Positions 11,862 through 24,230 of a stretch of DNA of 64,000 nt are shown here, piece after piece. The notes beneath the pieces were generated by a model that ran no database searches, was not told the DNA's origin, and worked only from the letters and a program-made list of their open reading frames with translations. The stretch spans positions 13,578,823-13,642,822 of the forward strand of contig CM034242.1 of NCBI GenBank assembly GCA_019916065.1. Direction: 5' to 3'. Position 1 is the first letter of the stretch; each line of letters starts with the position of its first letter. Source of the stretch: Vitellaria paradoxa (Eukaryota; Streptophyta; Magnoliopsida; Ericales; Sapotaceae). The position numbers and the translations under genes were made by a program.

Positions 11862-12361
11862 TTAAGTACTTGTTCTGTCCGTTTGATATTGGCTTTAACG
11901 GACGAGATGTATTTGTATAGACTAGCTCCCGTGCCTTCTTTACTCTCCAACTTGTCTCCCTTGCAAAATTCGTTCTTGCATGCTTACCAAGAACACAGCT
12001 TTCACAAACCTCATTCGGATTAATTACCAAAAAAAAAAAAAACCTCATTCGGATGATCAATATGTGGCAGCCACTTCAACATTTTTTTATTTGACAACAA
12101 TCTTAATCCTTCAAAATTTAAACGTTCAAGTCTCAAGTGTCACAACCAGCCCTTGTCATTTATAATGGTACTTAGATATTTCGATGAGTCATGAGGAATA
12201 TTTAAAGCAAACATTCCATTTTTGGACATTCGTACCTGGGAGACTAGCATGCCTCGATCATCTCGGATTGTTAGCTGGTGATCCTTTAATCTCATGTCAT
12301 AACTTTTTTCTAAGAGTTGTCCTAGACTTGCTATGTTTGATATCCAGCACATAATAGACAT
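11862..12361 (-). pseudogene. Copia GAG-pre-integrase/integrase fragment
   Basis: Fragments such as CESCVLGKHARTNF match the zinc-binding GAG-pre-integrase region (CxxC...GKxxR), followed by a Copia integrase start (NKYL...). A 34-base insertion at 12021-12054 duplicates part of this region and breaks the frame. The upstream segment at 12140-12361 carries the pre-integrase lead-in. Confidence 0.75.
12021..12040 (-). mobile_element. Micro-insertion TAATTACC plus A tail with 14-base target duplication
   Basis: TAATTACC followed by about twelve A sits between two exact copies of AACCTCATTCGGAT (12007-12020 and 12041-12054). This has the form of an LINE-driven insertion reduced to the last 8 bases of its source. 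A second insertion with the same TAATTACC head is at 53180-53198. The insert itself reads on the + strand. Confidence 0.7.
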
Positions 12362-12939
12362 AGTCCACCACTATTAAGCTTGCTTAGAATGTTAGTTCTT
12401 TCTTTTGCTGACACTTTGGAGAGGTCACCAAAAGAAACATATCGTTGAGGAATTTCATCAAGCTCTATAAACATATGCATGCTCCCACATATATGATGGC
12501 TGGCTCTTGCGTCTAAGATCTATACGTCTTCACCAGTAGATGTATGATAAGCCACCAACAACATAGACTTTGGCTCGCTTATTTTACTAACATTGGCTTA
12601 CTCCCCTTCTTCAACTCTAGCAGTCTTTTTATAGCACTTATTGTTGTAATGTCCACAGCCATGACAATTATAACACTGCTTATTTTTTTTATCAGAATTC
12701 TGAAAATTTTGATCAGTATATTGACCTCTTCTACCTCGTCCTCTTTCTCTCTGGATAGGTTGTTGTTAATACCTTCCTCTTCCTCGTCCTTCTGAATTGT
12801 ATGATCTGTCTCCTCTTTCTCCATTGTTAAAACCTCGTCCTATTTAAAAACGACTCCTTCCTTGAGATGGTTGTGAATCTCATTTTTCTTCTTTGTTATC
12901 CTGAAGAGAAAGCTTTGATTGTAGTGCTTGATCGAGAGA

Positions 12940-13495
12940 TTATGATATAGCTTTCTTATTAATCCGTTGCTTATGAATCTCTAGTGATGCCAATAATTCA
13001 TCCACAGTCATATTATTGAGACCTTTGGATTCCTCAATTACTATGATAGCATTATCAAATATCGAATTTAAAGAGCGAATGATCTTTTCTGTTACCTGGA
13101 GATTTTGGATCTTTTCTCCATTGTGCTTGATGTTGTTCACGATTGTCCAGACTCGAGTAAAGTATTCCGAGATTTGACTCACTATCAAGTATCTCCAATG
13201 TTTCAAATTCGCTTTTTAGCATCTGTAGGCAAATTCTCATTATCTTTTCGATACCTTGAAATGAATTTCGAAGTATATCCAATGCTTCATTTGCATTTGT
13301 AATGGAAGCAATCTTCTCAAACTTTCCTTCATCTAGTGTCTGATATATCAAGTCTAGGGCCCTCTGATCTTTCTTCTTTGCTTCCTTGAGTGTTGCATTT
13401 TCAGTTGCACTTAATGCATCTTCATCAGCCTTAGACACAAGTTCTGTGTAACCTTTCTCCACTATTTCCCATAGGTCTTGGGATGTTGAGAGCAC
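12940..13495 (-). pseudogene. Copia gag (UBN2-type) fragment
   Basis: Two overlapping frames carry a UBN2/DUF4219-like Gag. Recognisable parts include LWEIVEKGYTE near the N-terminus, AKEIWDTL-like and VTRVWTIVNNIK-like helical segments, and SLNSIFDNAIIVIEESK. A frameshift divides the sequence near 13055-13206, so no intact Gag is encoded. Confidence 0.7.
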
Positions 13496-13658
13496 CTTAA
13501 TTTGTATGCTCCAAGTCTTTTAATTTTCCTTTGTCAATCTCCGCAACTGTGACTGGAAAAAGTTATTTGAGGAGGTTGTTTCAAACTTGAAAATAGAGGT
13601 TCTATCAATTTGTTTTTGACTTTTTTTTCTTTTATTGGCTCTATGCAATATTCACCAT

Positions 13659-13670
13659 GCTCTGCTACCA
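13659..13670 (-). other. Copia primer-binding site
   Basis: The - strand reads TGGTAGCAGAGC, a one-base variant of the initiator tRNA-Met complement TGGTATCAGAGC. It lies four bases inside the LTR end. Confidence 0.75.
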
Positions 13671-13674
13671 CTGA

Positions 13675-14077
13675 TGGGTAGAAACAATAATAAAAAAAAA
13701 AAAGAAAAATTTCTTTACTCAAATAAATAAGTTTTATTTAATCTCATAAATACAACTCATATAATAGAACACTCAATCTTCTACCTGATAATCACAAAAT
13801 GTACCAATACATCTATTTATATAGAAGTAAAAGAAAGAAAAATGGTCACATAAGTTTCTACCTCCTCTGCCCGTACATTACTCCTCTTGGCTTTGCTTTC
13901 ATCTTCTACAACCATCTCTTAGAATAACTCTCAGTCAATGACCAACATTTGTGTAACAAGCTTTTCCTTAATTATTACCCAATGGCCAGCTAATCATATT
14001 ACAACCAGCAAACATATTTTTGAATTTTTCTTCCTTTTTGACCAAGTCATAGGGTAAAGTTTACACTACATTCAACA
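13675..14077 (-). repeat. Copia 5' LTR (about 403 bases)
   Basis: On the - strand it starts TGTTGAATGTAG and ends ...CTACCCA, the TG...CA ends expected of an LTR, next to the primer-binding site. The partner 3' LTR is absent. Confidence 0.7.
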
Positions 14078-14080
14078 ACC

Positions 14081-14661
14081 CTGTTGCCCTTTCTATATAA
14101 TGCTTCTCATATTTTGATCCATAAAAAAAAAAAAAATTAAAATGACATACTTCTCTTATTTTAATCTAAAAAAAAATACAAAACAAATAAATATGTAAAA
14201 TAATAATATTAAAATAAAAACAATTACATGTTCTTTGCCAAACTCCAACTCAGTCATCTTTAAGAAGAAATAATCAAAACAAATAAATATGTGAAAAATA
14301 TGTATAATAAAAGAATGTTGTAAAATAGAAATTAAAAAAAAAAGTAAAATAAACACATCAGTGGATAGATTTTGGGTTATAGTAGTTTGATTTGAAAATT
14401 AATATTTATAAGGTTAAAGAGTGTAAAATTTTGTTTTATAAGGATATAATTATATTTTAATATTTTATAAATTGTCCTTTTTAAACAAACAATTTAAAAA
14501 ATAATCACGTTAGCCTTTTGACAATGCAAGTCCACTTTCTTTGGGGAAAAAAACTTGTTAAAACTTTTAAAATTATCGAAAGCTACATATACATAGTTTT
14601 GAGTTGATTTCAATTTCATATACATTATCAAAAAATTACATATAACATTATTTGAAAAATA
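14081..14661. repeat. Direct repeat copy B (SINE-free)
   Basis: Matches 11001-11849 minus the SINE. It starts three bases after the outer end of the Copia LTR. The pair brackets the truncated Copia element exactly, which points to one rearrangement creating both. Confidence 0.85.
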
Positions 14662-16020
14662 ATCCTGATGGCTTCTTGGCCGTTCATTTTCTATTTTTTT
14701 TCCTTTTTTTTTTGGGATCAAAATATGAGAACTATTATGTAAATGCATTGATTTCAATTTGTGATATTTTAATAAAAATATATGAGTAACCATAAAACAT
14801 GCATGAATGCAATTGTGTAATTTTTTTCCTATGAGAAAATAAAATCAAATTAAAAAGGCTAAAAATAGAGTATGGAAATCACTGCCCAACACACAAATGG
14901 TCATAACAAGACATAAACTGTTAGTTCTTAAACTCTTCTTTAAATTTTTAGGTAAATAGCAGTTTAAATGAAAAAAAAAAATTCCATAAACCAACCCATA
15001 AGCATAATGGGTGAGTTTGATTTGCAAACAAACTCCAAAAAACTCTATAAATTTCTATTAACTTTATATCACATCGACTTTTTTCTTTCACTGCACGCAT
15101 TGCGAACTCTCAATTTATCTCACTCCAAACTCATCCAATAGATAGCTATTTGTAGTATTTCATCAACTAAATAGTTAGAACTTGGTTTGTATTCAATTTG
15201 TTAAAAGTTTATTAGAAATCAATTTGTAAAACATTTTTTAAGTCAAATTTAAACTCAATTTATAACTCGAAATCGATTCGATTATAATTATTTAAATTAA
15301 ATTTGTATAAAATAATTAAACTATTTAAGTTCAGCTCGATTAAAATCTAACCCAAAAACTTAAGAAATATATTTTGAATACGTTTTTTAAGCTCAATAAA
15401 ACGTTTAAGCCAAACTTGAATACCTTATTACTTGCCTCGTGGCATCTCATTTGCAAGATGTGAAGTGGAAGTAGTGTGCCTTGGCAAGCTCTTGTTTGGA
15501 GAGATTTGATATTTCTTTAATTTAAAAATTAAAAAAATAACAATTTTTTCTTCAAATGTATTCCCAAACTAAACCTATTAAGCCCAAGGATCTACCCAAA
15601 CTAAAGCTATTAAGCCCAAGGATCTAGGTTTGAGTTTTCAGTGATAAACTTTCAATATTGGCAATGCAATTTTTTTAAAAGTCGAAATAAAAGGCAAAGT
15701 GGAAAATCCAAAATATTCACTAAAAATATTATTCATCCATTATATTTTCTCACTTTTTTCATTTGAAAAATTTTCAAAGTAAAAAAATAAAAAGTATTTA
15801 TCGTCAAACACTTTTGATATTCTTAAATTTAAAAAAAAAAATTATCCCAAACTTAACCTACAATTGCATGAATATTGAGCCCGAGGAAGTAACCAAAGCC
15901 CATTATTCCTGTTGGATCCAAATTGGAAAACCTTTGGCCCAGGCTCTACAATGAAAGCCGGTTTGATCCAGCCCATGTAAAAGGGCAAATGAATGATACA
16001 GTCATTTATTAAACAAACTT
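14662..16020. other. AT-rich intergenic DNA with repeat remnants
   Basis: No gene is recognised. A MITE remnant lies at about 15020-15140. A decayed hAT-like MITE is at about 15170-15440 (AACTCGAAATCGATTCG..., related to 53515-53770 and 59147-59586). A 32-base tandem duplication lies at 15563-15626 (AAACTAAACCTATTAAGCCC repeated). Confidence 0.5.
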
Positions 16021-16451
16021 ATGCTGCGTTTGGGTATCAAAAAAACATTTTACTTTTTGTTTTTTTAACTTTTTTTCATCTTTCATATGGTTTTTATCAC
16101 CAAAAGTTTTAATTTTCTTTTTTCAGAAGTTGTACTTTTTAGGTTTGTTAATTACATTCGTAAAAAAAAAAGAGAAAAAAAGAAGAAAAATCAAAAAATT
16201 CACGTTTATTGGCTAAAACTTAAAAAATAAATAAATAAATAAATAAATCAACTTTTTTGTTTCCTTTTTAAAGGAAAAAAAGGGTTAACTTTTACTTGAA
16301 GGAATGTGAATTTTTTTTATTTTTTTTTTACGAATATGATTAATATAAAAATTACAGTTTCTAAAAAAATTAAATTTTGTTAAAAAATTAATATAAGACG
16401 AAAAAACTAAAAAAATTAATAATCAAGTTTTTCATATCCAAATCAAGCCTT
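16021..16451. mobile_element. MITE (about 430 bases)
   Basis: The ends GCTGCGTTTGGGTATCAAAAAAAC and GTTTTTCATATCCAAATCAAGCC are an imperfect terminal inverted repeat. The inside is A/T homopolymer-rich and non-coding. Confidence 0.5.
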
Positions 16452-18465
16452 AAATTAGATATTCAAGCTCTACCCTTTTTTTTTAAAGTGAAAAGTTTGG
16501 TTGAACTTAATCTTATTTTGTGGACCAAGCCCGAATTATTCATTCAACGATACAATTTATTTCTAAAAAAAGACTCACAAAAATGGATAATGCCGTGCTT
16601 GTTTAGTTTTTCCTACTTCTTTTTATTGGTTACTAGAAAAATACACGTGCATTACACGCATATGTTTGTTCTTTTATATATCTAAATTTAAAAAATAAGT
16701 TACAATAAAAAATAAGAATATTATTTTAAAGAAATAAAACTTATATTATAATTTTTTATATTTTTTTTCATATTGAGTATCTTGGTGAAGAGCCCAATGC
16801 TAAAAAAATTATGTAGTTTAACTGTTTGATTTATAAAATCTACCGGGGTTTATTCTTATAAATTTGTTATTCGATGTAGGCATATATATATATATATATA
16901 GGTGTGTATATATTTATAATTATGTAAAATTAAAAATTAATGAAGATGTTGAAAATTGATTATAGAATATATAAGATTTTGAGTTAGGAGTTGGGGTAAT
17001 ATTATTCCAAAAAATTGAATGGTTGATATGTTAAAGATGATTTTCAATAGATATAAACAAAAAGTAAGGATGAAATTAAAAAATAATGGATAAAAAAATT
17101 CATTGAAATCCTAAAAATTATATTCAAAGTATGCGAAGAATAATTTTAATAGATATATAAATGCATACACACATTGCAGACATTTAAATATATTGTATGT
17201 CATATTATATATTTATTTTAATTTTCAATAAAAATTTATATTAATTATGATTTAAGAAAAATAAGCTAAAAATAAATATATAAATAAAAATAATTTCAAT
17301 ATAAAAAATATCATCTAATAAAAATAAAAATAATATCTTATTAATGAAAATATTATACAATAATATTTTCACATTAAACAAAAAATAAAATAAAATTGTA
17401 AAAGATTATACCTAATATATTTAAATAAACAAATTGAAAAATAACCCTAAAAAGGGATTCTACAAAAATTTACATTTTAACAATAATGAAAAATATAATA
17501 AAATTTAAAAAATTATATAAACAATCATATTAAAGAATTACAACAAAACTAAAAAAAAAAAACCTTACATTATATTTTTGAATGAACAATTGAAAAATAT
17601 AGTAAAGAATAAACTTTTCCTGAAATTTGATACACAAAAGAATTAAAATTTTATCAATAATAAAAAATATAATAAAATTTAAAAACCTAATAGTAACAAT
17701 CAAATTAAAAAATAGAATAAAATCTAAAAAATCAGAACTAATATATTTTAATGATCGAATCAAAAAATAAATGTGTAAACAAAAAATAATTTTTATATAA
17801 AAGAAATATCATCTAATAAAAATAAATATAGCAATCTTATTCTCATTCTTAATAATCAAAAAAATTAACAAATAATATTATACTCTACGCACTCCCTCCC
17901 TCTTAACCATATTAATTATAAATAAAAGTTATCGTAGTAAAATTTTAGCAATTTTTTTCTAAATATAAATGCTATTTTATATATTTTCTTAAACTTACTA
18001 TGTATATTAAAATTTCTTATAAATTTGTATTATATTTTTAAATAAGAATATATTATTTGACAATTTGAACCCAAGGCTCATTAAAAATTAATATTTTGAA
18101 GCTTAAAATATATAAGATTTGACTTTTTTTGATAGCATATTTTAATATCAAAAATATTTTATTTATATTTTTTGTTTATTTATATCAGTTTTAGTTTCTA
18201 TTTTTTTTAATTGTCTTTTTCCCTAACATAAAAATAGAAAACATATTTAAAAGTGCAATTTTGTTTATTGTAATTAAATTTATCTGAAGAAATATTTAAT
18301 TTGTTGAATATATTTCTTAAATTATTTTATAATTTATTTATTTATTATCAATAATAATTAATTTTAATAAGATACATAAATGAAGTGCGTGAGTTAGAAA
18401 TAAATTATTATTGAATAAAATTTAGTTTATTTTAATAAAATATTTTTTAATATTAACAATATATT
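16452..18465. other. Extremely AT-rich intergenic DNA
   Basis: No gene is seen. Diverged direct repeats occur, e.g. AATATCATCTAATAAAAATAAA at about 17307 and again at about 17803, and an ATAATAAAATTTAAAAA unit at about 17491 and 17670. The truncated 3' LTR of the Gypsy element begins abruptly at its right edge. Confidence 0.5.
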
Positions 18466-18709
18466 AAAGTTTAACTATTCATATTTAATAACTTTTATTT
18501 TTAAGTTTAATACACCCACCTAGATAATAGATACCCTGGGAAAGTCAATTTACTGATGTGGTGGCTGCTGATTATCCTTGGGTCCTAATTTTTAACCAAA
18601 TAAAATATTCAAATTAGACATTGAATACTTAAAACTTATTTTGAATTAATAAAAAATAAATAAAACATAACTATCCTACCCTCCTCATATTTAATTTATC
18701 TTACCCAAA

Positions 18710-18756
<47 letters not shown>

Positions 18757-18832
18757 GATTTTAATTTAGCAAAATAACTTACCTCAATTCTCCCGTCAAA
18801 ATTTTCCAAATTTTCCTTAATCTTTTCCCTCA

Positions 18833-18871
<39 letters not shown>

Positions 18872-19224
18872 CTTCCTTCCTCCGCACGGTTCCTCTCGGG
18901 TCTCCTCCCTTTTGCACCCAAAGCACATATATATACATATATGTGTGTGTGCATGGCCGGCCAAGCTTGCTAGCCAACTTGGGCACGTGGCCCTACTAAC
19001 CCTCCCATAATCGTTTGGGTGCATGTAGCCATATGGCTATTTAGTTAGGATTTATCCATTAAAGTAGTTAAAATAATATTTTAATAATTTAATTAATCAA
19101 AGAACTAATTAAAACTACATAAATTTTACAAAATATGGAATTAAAATTTTCAAGCACAGAAATTAAATAAATGAATAAATAAATAATAAAATTAATGCAT
19201 AGAATAAAAATTCAAGATGTCACA
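18466..19224 (-). repeat. Gypsy 3' LTR, truncated
   Basis: Matches the outer 764 bases of the 5' LTR (26009-26772), including a TGTGACATCTT start on the - strand. Homology stops at about 18466, so the R/U5 part is missing. (TA)n at 18714-18752 and (CT)n at 18836-18868 are much longer than in the other LTR. Confidence 0.85.
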
Positions 19225-19238
19225 ATTCTCCTCTCCTT
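19225..19238 (-). other. Gypsy polypurine tract
   Basis: The - strand reads AAGGAGAGGAGAAT immediately before the TGTGACATC start of the 3' LTR, the expected site of plus-strand priming. Confidence 0.75.
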
Positions 19239-19239
19239 A

Positions 19240-20560
19240 AAGAATTTTGTCTTCGAAATTCTTACCTAGCGGAAATAAGTATGGGTGTTACTTTCGCATA
19301 TTCTCCTTACTTTCCTAAGTGGCCTCTTCTATAGTGTGACTTTTCCATAATACTTTCACTAATGGTATTATCTTATTTCGCAAAACTTGATCCCTTCTAT
19401 CCAAAATTTGCACCGGCTCCTCCGTATAAGATAGATCTTCTTTCAGTTCAATTGGTTGAGAGGCTAATACATGAGAAGGATCAGGAATGTACTTACGTAA
19501 CATTGATACATGAAACACATCATGAAGTCTAGACAATTCTGGGGGTAGGGACAATCTATATGCAGTTTCTCCTACTCTTTGTATAATCTCATATGGTCCA
19601 ATGTAGCGAGGACTTAATTTTCCCTTCTTTCCAAATCTTAGCACGCCTTTCCAATGAGAAACTCTGAGAAATACTTTATCACCCACAATGAATTCCAACC
19701 CTCGTCTGCGATTATTTACATAGCTTTTCTGACGACTCTGGGCTATTTTCAATCTATCTCGGATCACCTTCACTTTATCTACTGTGTCCTACACTAATTC
19801 TAATCCAAGTAATTTCCTTTCTCCTACTTCATTCCAGCAAATTGGAGTTCTACACTTACGGCCATACAAAGCTTCAAATGGTGCCATGCCAATACTGGAA
19901 TGGAAACTATTATTATAGGCAAATTCCACTAATGGCAACAGATCATCCCAATTTTCCTTAAATTCTAACACACAAGCTCGTAGCATGTCCTCTAAGGTCT
20001 AAATTGTTCTTTTAGATTGTCCATCCGTTTGAGGATAAAATGCAGTACTAAACTTTAGAGTCGTTCCCATGGCTTGTTGTAAACTAGGCCAGAATCTAGA
20101 TGTAAATTTTGGGTCTCTATCAGCCATAATTGACACCGGTGTACCATACAACCTTACAATCTCCTTAACGTACAATGTATCATGCTTATCAGTCGAATAG
20201 TTGGATTTCACAAGTAAGAAATGAGCTGACTTGGTTAACCTATCAACAATCACCCAAATAGAATCGAAACCTTTTTGAGTACGTGGCAATCCAACAATCA
20301 AATCCATAGTAATATGTTCTCATTTCCATTCTGAAATAGGGAGTGGTTGTAGTAATCCTGCAGGACTTTGATGCTCTACTTTTACCTGTTGACATGTCAA
20401 ACACCGAGCAACAAATTCTGCAATTTTTCGTTTCATACTAGGCCACCAGTAATATTCTCACAAATCTCGATACATCTTTGTACTTCCAGGATGCATAACG
20501 TAAGGAGAATGGTGTGCTTCATCTAAAATTTCTCTATTTAATTCTGAATTTTCTGGTACA
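19240..20560 (-). pseudogene. Gypsy integrase and chromodomain-like C-terminus
   Basis: The zinc-binding H2C2 region starts at HHSPYVMHPG, followed by the core MDLIVGLPRTQKGFDSIWVI...ADRDPKFTS...PQTDGQSKRTI. In this family the last catalytic residue is the Glu of QSERT; here it is Lys, a G-to-A change. Next come GPYEIIQRVGETAYRLSLP and HDVFHVSMLRKY, then a chromodomain-like end. Stops interrupt after the zinc motif, after RTI, near 19780 and at the C-terminus. Confidence 0.85.
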
Positions 20561-20829
20561 CAGACCCTATTACCATAACAAAGTAACCCATCTTCCCTAA
20601 CCACAAAATCTGTCCGTGTATTATCTGTCATTTGTTTCCAAATTTTCTGTAATTGTTCTAATTGTAACTTCTTAATACGACCGAGTAGTAATGGCCTCAC
20701 CCTAATTTGAGCAATTAACGCATCTGTTCTAGTTACAACTAACTCTACACCCATATATGTCAAGTCATTAAATGTGTGAATCATCCAACATCGATTACAA
20801 GCTAGCATTCCCCCAGTCTTGCGACTCAG

Positions 20830-21480
20830 AGTGTCTGCTACCACATTTGCTTTACCTGGGTGATAATGGATATTGCAATTATAATCCTTCAATAACTCTA
20901 ACCATCTTCTCTACCTCAAATTCAGTTCTTTTTGAGTGAACAAATGCTTCAAGCTTTGATGGTCAGTGTAAATATTAATAACCTCACCATACAAATAATA
21001 TCTCCATAACTTCAAGGCAAATACAATCGCAGCTAACTACAAATCATGGGTTGGATAATTTTATTCATAAGATCTTAATTACCTCGAAGCGTGTGCAATT
21101 ACCCTTCCATTTTGCATTAGAACAGATCCTAACCCTTGACGTGAAGCATCACTGTAGATTACAAATCCACCATTACCTGAGGGAAGTGCCAACACTGGAG
21201 CTGTAGTCAACCTGGCTTTTAATTCCTGAAAACTCTTCTCACAACTATCATTCCATTCAAATTTAACACCCTTACGAGTTAATCGTGTCATAGGTGATGC
21301 AATAGAAGAAAAGTTCTGCATGAAACGACGATAATATCTTGCCAACCCAAGAAAACTACGCACTTCGATCACACTGGTTGGACGCTCCCAATTCAAAACT
21401 GCCTCAACCTTCTTAGGATCAACACTAATACCATTATCTGAAATCATATGACCCAAGAATACTACTTGATCCAACCAAAA
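20830..21480 (-). pseudogene. Gypsy RT connection and RNase H
   Basis: [15 protein letters not shown] and [13 protein letters not shown] mark the RT thumb/connection. RNase H follows with [15 protein letters not shown] (catalytic Asp kept) and [10 protein letters not shown]. At least three in-frame stops lie between 20900 and 21080. Confidence 0.85.
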
Positions 21481-21507
21481 TTCACACTTACTAAGTTTTG
21501 CAAACAG

Positions 21508-22296
21508 TTATTTTTCCCACAAGGTTTGTAAAACAATTCTAAGATGTTGTGCATGCTCTTCTTTACTCTTTGAGTAAACCAAACTATCATTAATAAAAAC
21601 AATCACGAATACATCAAGGTAGGTTTTAAATACCCGGTTCATCAAGTCCATGAAAATAGCTGGTGCATTAGTCAATCCGAAAGGCATAACAAGACATTCA
21701 TAATGCCCATATCTGATTCTGAAGACTGTCTTGGGCACATCACTATCTCTTATTTTAATCTGATAGTGTCCAGATTTCAAATCATTTTTCGAGAACACAG
21801 TAACACTTTTCAATTGATCGAATAAATCATCAATTCTGGGTAATGAATACCTATTTTTTACCGTTACCCGATTCAGTTGACGGTAATCAATACATAACCT
21901 CATGGTACCATCTTTCTTTTTCACAAACAAGACGGGTGCTCCCCATGGAGACACACTAGGCCGGATAAAACCTTTATCTAATAAATCTTGTAATTGAACT
22001 TTCAATTCTTTCAACTCAACAGGTGCCATTCTGTAAGGTACAATTGAAATTGGTGTAGTTCCGGGTAGCAACTCAATAGTAAATTCAACATCTCTATCTA
22101 GGACCACTCCTGGCAACTCATCGGGAAACACATCAAAGTACTCACACACAATTGGTAGATCATTAAGCTTAGTCTCAGGCTTTCTAATATCTATCACATA
22201 GGTAAAAATTCCTGAACATCCCTTATTCAATAATTTCCTAGCTTTTAATCCTGATATTAAGCAATTTGGCAGCACCCTACGATCACCATGAAACAC
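21508..22296 (-). pseudogene. Gypsy reverse transcriptase, active-site mutant
   Basis: [33 protein letters not shown] and [10 protein letters not shown] are the RT core motifs. The catalytic FIDD motif reads FIND (Asp to Asn, one G-to-A change), which should abolish polymerisation even without the surrounding stops. The ORF ends at a stop after LQTLWEK. Confidence 0.9.
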
Positions 22297-22309
22297 TAAA
22301 TTCGGTTTT

Positions 22310-22735
22310 CATGGGACCTTAAACATCACTTCCTTGGTTAAGCAGTCAATAGAAGCATGATATGTTGACAACCAGTCCATACCCAAAATAATGTCAAAGT
22401 CACATATGTTCAAGGGTATCAAGTTAACAACTAGATCCTCGCCAACTATCCGTACCACACAATTTTTATATACGTCTCGTGCTAACATTGTATCTCCAAT
22501 AGGCGTAGCTACAGCTAACACAGAATCTAACTGGGAGAGTGGTTGATCTAAATGTATGCAAAATGCTCGAGATACAAAAAAAATGGGTGGAATCAGAATC
22601 TATCAGTGCACGAGCAAGCTCGCCAGTAACAAAAAGTATACCTGTAACAATATCAGGAGTTGCCTGAGCATCCTGACGAGTCATAACATAGACCCGAGCC
22701 TGTGGGTGAGATCCCCTGGTCGCTTCTTTACCTCT
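22310..22735 (-). pseudogene. Gypsy aspartic protease, active-site mutant
   Basis: VTGILFVTGELARALIDSDSTHFF corresponds to the retropepsin active site. The usual D-S/T-G triad reads D-S-D (Gly to Asp, G to A). A frameshift near 22520-22560 separates it from the second half, which ends IILGMDWLSTYHASIDC, a typical flap/linker sequence. Confidence 0.8.
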
Positions 22736-23872
22736 TTATGGAGCTACTAAGGAAGCCTTGCTACCACCAACTGCACTAGCCACAGAGGTTGCTGGAGTAG
22801 ATAAGGTAGGACAATTCCTGAAAATATGACCCTCCTGACCACATCGAAAATAAGTAAAAGGCCGCGGAACAGTACAGTCACTGGCATAATGTCTTGTGGC
22901 CCTACACCTAAAGCATACCACATATCTCATTCTTTTTCTATCATCTACCCCTCGCGAACCCGATGGTGTCTGCCTGGGACTCTGTTCTTGAGTCCTACCA
23001 TAACGGACACTCCTACTTCCCCTTGATTGACCCGAACGTCTATAATTCTGAGGATATTGACTTCTTTCTTTGGAAGATTCACCTTCTATCCTTCGAGAAG
23101 TTGACAAGTCAAATCTAGCCTTTTTGGATTGTTCTCACATTCCAATTGCATCCCAAACATCTTTTTCCACAATCTTTGCCTTATTTACCAAATCTCCATA
23201 ATTTCTCATCTCAAAAGTAGAAATTCGGGATCTGATAGAAAGCTCTAATCCCTGCTGAAATCTCTGACATTTTGCATCGTCTGTTTGTACTAGCTCTGGA
23301 GTAAATCTGGATAAGGCAGTAAATTGAGCTTCATACTCTGCAACGGATATTTTCCCTTGCTGTAGAGTAATAAACTCCTATTCCTTTTCATGCCCATACG
23401 ACTGAGGAAAGTACTTATCATTGAAGGCATCACGAAATCGGTTCCAAGTTATTGCAACAACTGACAAGCTTTTGGTAGCTTCCCACCAAAGTCTAGCTTG
23501 ATCCTTCAACATAAATGTTGCTAGAATGATTTTGTCCTCATTAACAATTTTCATTACCTCAAAAATTACTTCCATGCTCTTCAGCCAGTCTTCAGCTTCT
23601 AAAGGGTTAACAGTACCGGAGAAAGATGTGGGTCCCAACTTAAGAAATTGTTCATAAATAGTACTATGAGCCTCAGGTCTGACCCTCTGTTCCGTTTGAA
23701 GTTCAACCAATCTAGCTACAGCCTGAAGTACCCTTTCCATAGGATCTGGCTGATTCTGTGCTGGAGGCTGATCTCCTTGATCTATGGGTTGCCTTTTAGC
23801 CTCCATCGGTGGTGGGACCTGACCAACTGAGCCTTCTCCTTCCATTTCCTCAGGATTATGTTCAATTTTCAT
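22736..23872 (-). pseudogene. Gypsy gag with zinc knuckles
   Basis: The ATG at 23872 opens a Gag with the retrotransposon-Gag core (WEATKSLS...WNRFRDAFNDKYFP). An in-frame TAG follows at about 23378 and a TGA at about 23135. The frame otherwise continues to 22736. One CCHC knuckle is intact (C-F-R-C-...-H-...-C). The second has Tyr in place of its first Cys (YFRCGQEGHIFRNC), again a G-to-A change. Confidence 0.85.
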
Positions 23873-24230
23873 GTTTTATCTGACATTAAATTCACGGTGA
23901 GGTACAAAATATACTTCCACCACATTTATAAGTTCATAGCCCTGAGCATTTAACTCAATAAATATATATTAGAAGTAACCACACATTTGGGTAATATTGT
24001 GGACTTTCATTACTATTATCTAAATAGCTTACAAAAATATTTCTACATCTACATATTGTCCTAAATATATGCAAAATGTCAGTCTATCCTTACGCTGGAA
24101 TATACGTATTTGTCACTGGTCGGTGATTTCCAAAACTATACACAGACCAATGTTGCATAATATCATTCCCAAAACTATATGCAATTGTCGCGTATCATCC
24201 CCAAAATTATGTACAAACACTATCCAGCTC

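Larger units (their letters stand above)
11862..14077 (-). mobile_element. 3'-truncated Ty1/Copia retrotransposon fragment
   Basis: On the - strand the order is 5' LTR (13675-14077), primer-binding site (13659-13670), Gag of UBN2 type (about 12940-13495), then GAG-pre-integrase and the start of integrase (about 11862-12361), where the element stops. Protease is not clearly readable. Most of integrase, reverse transcriptase, RNase H and the 3' LTR are missing. Stops and frameshifts throughout show it is dead. The LTR abuts direct repeat copy B almost exactly. Confidence 0.8.

Noticed and set aside
18696..19024. ORFs in the (TA)n and (CT)n part of the Gypsy LTR
   Set aside because: Simple-repeat translation (YIYIYI, EREREREK) within a non-coding LTR.
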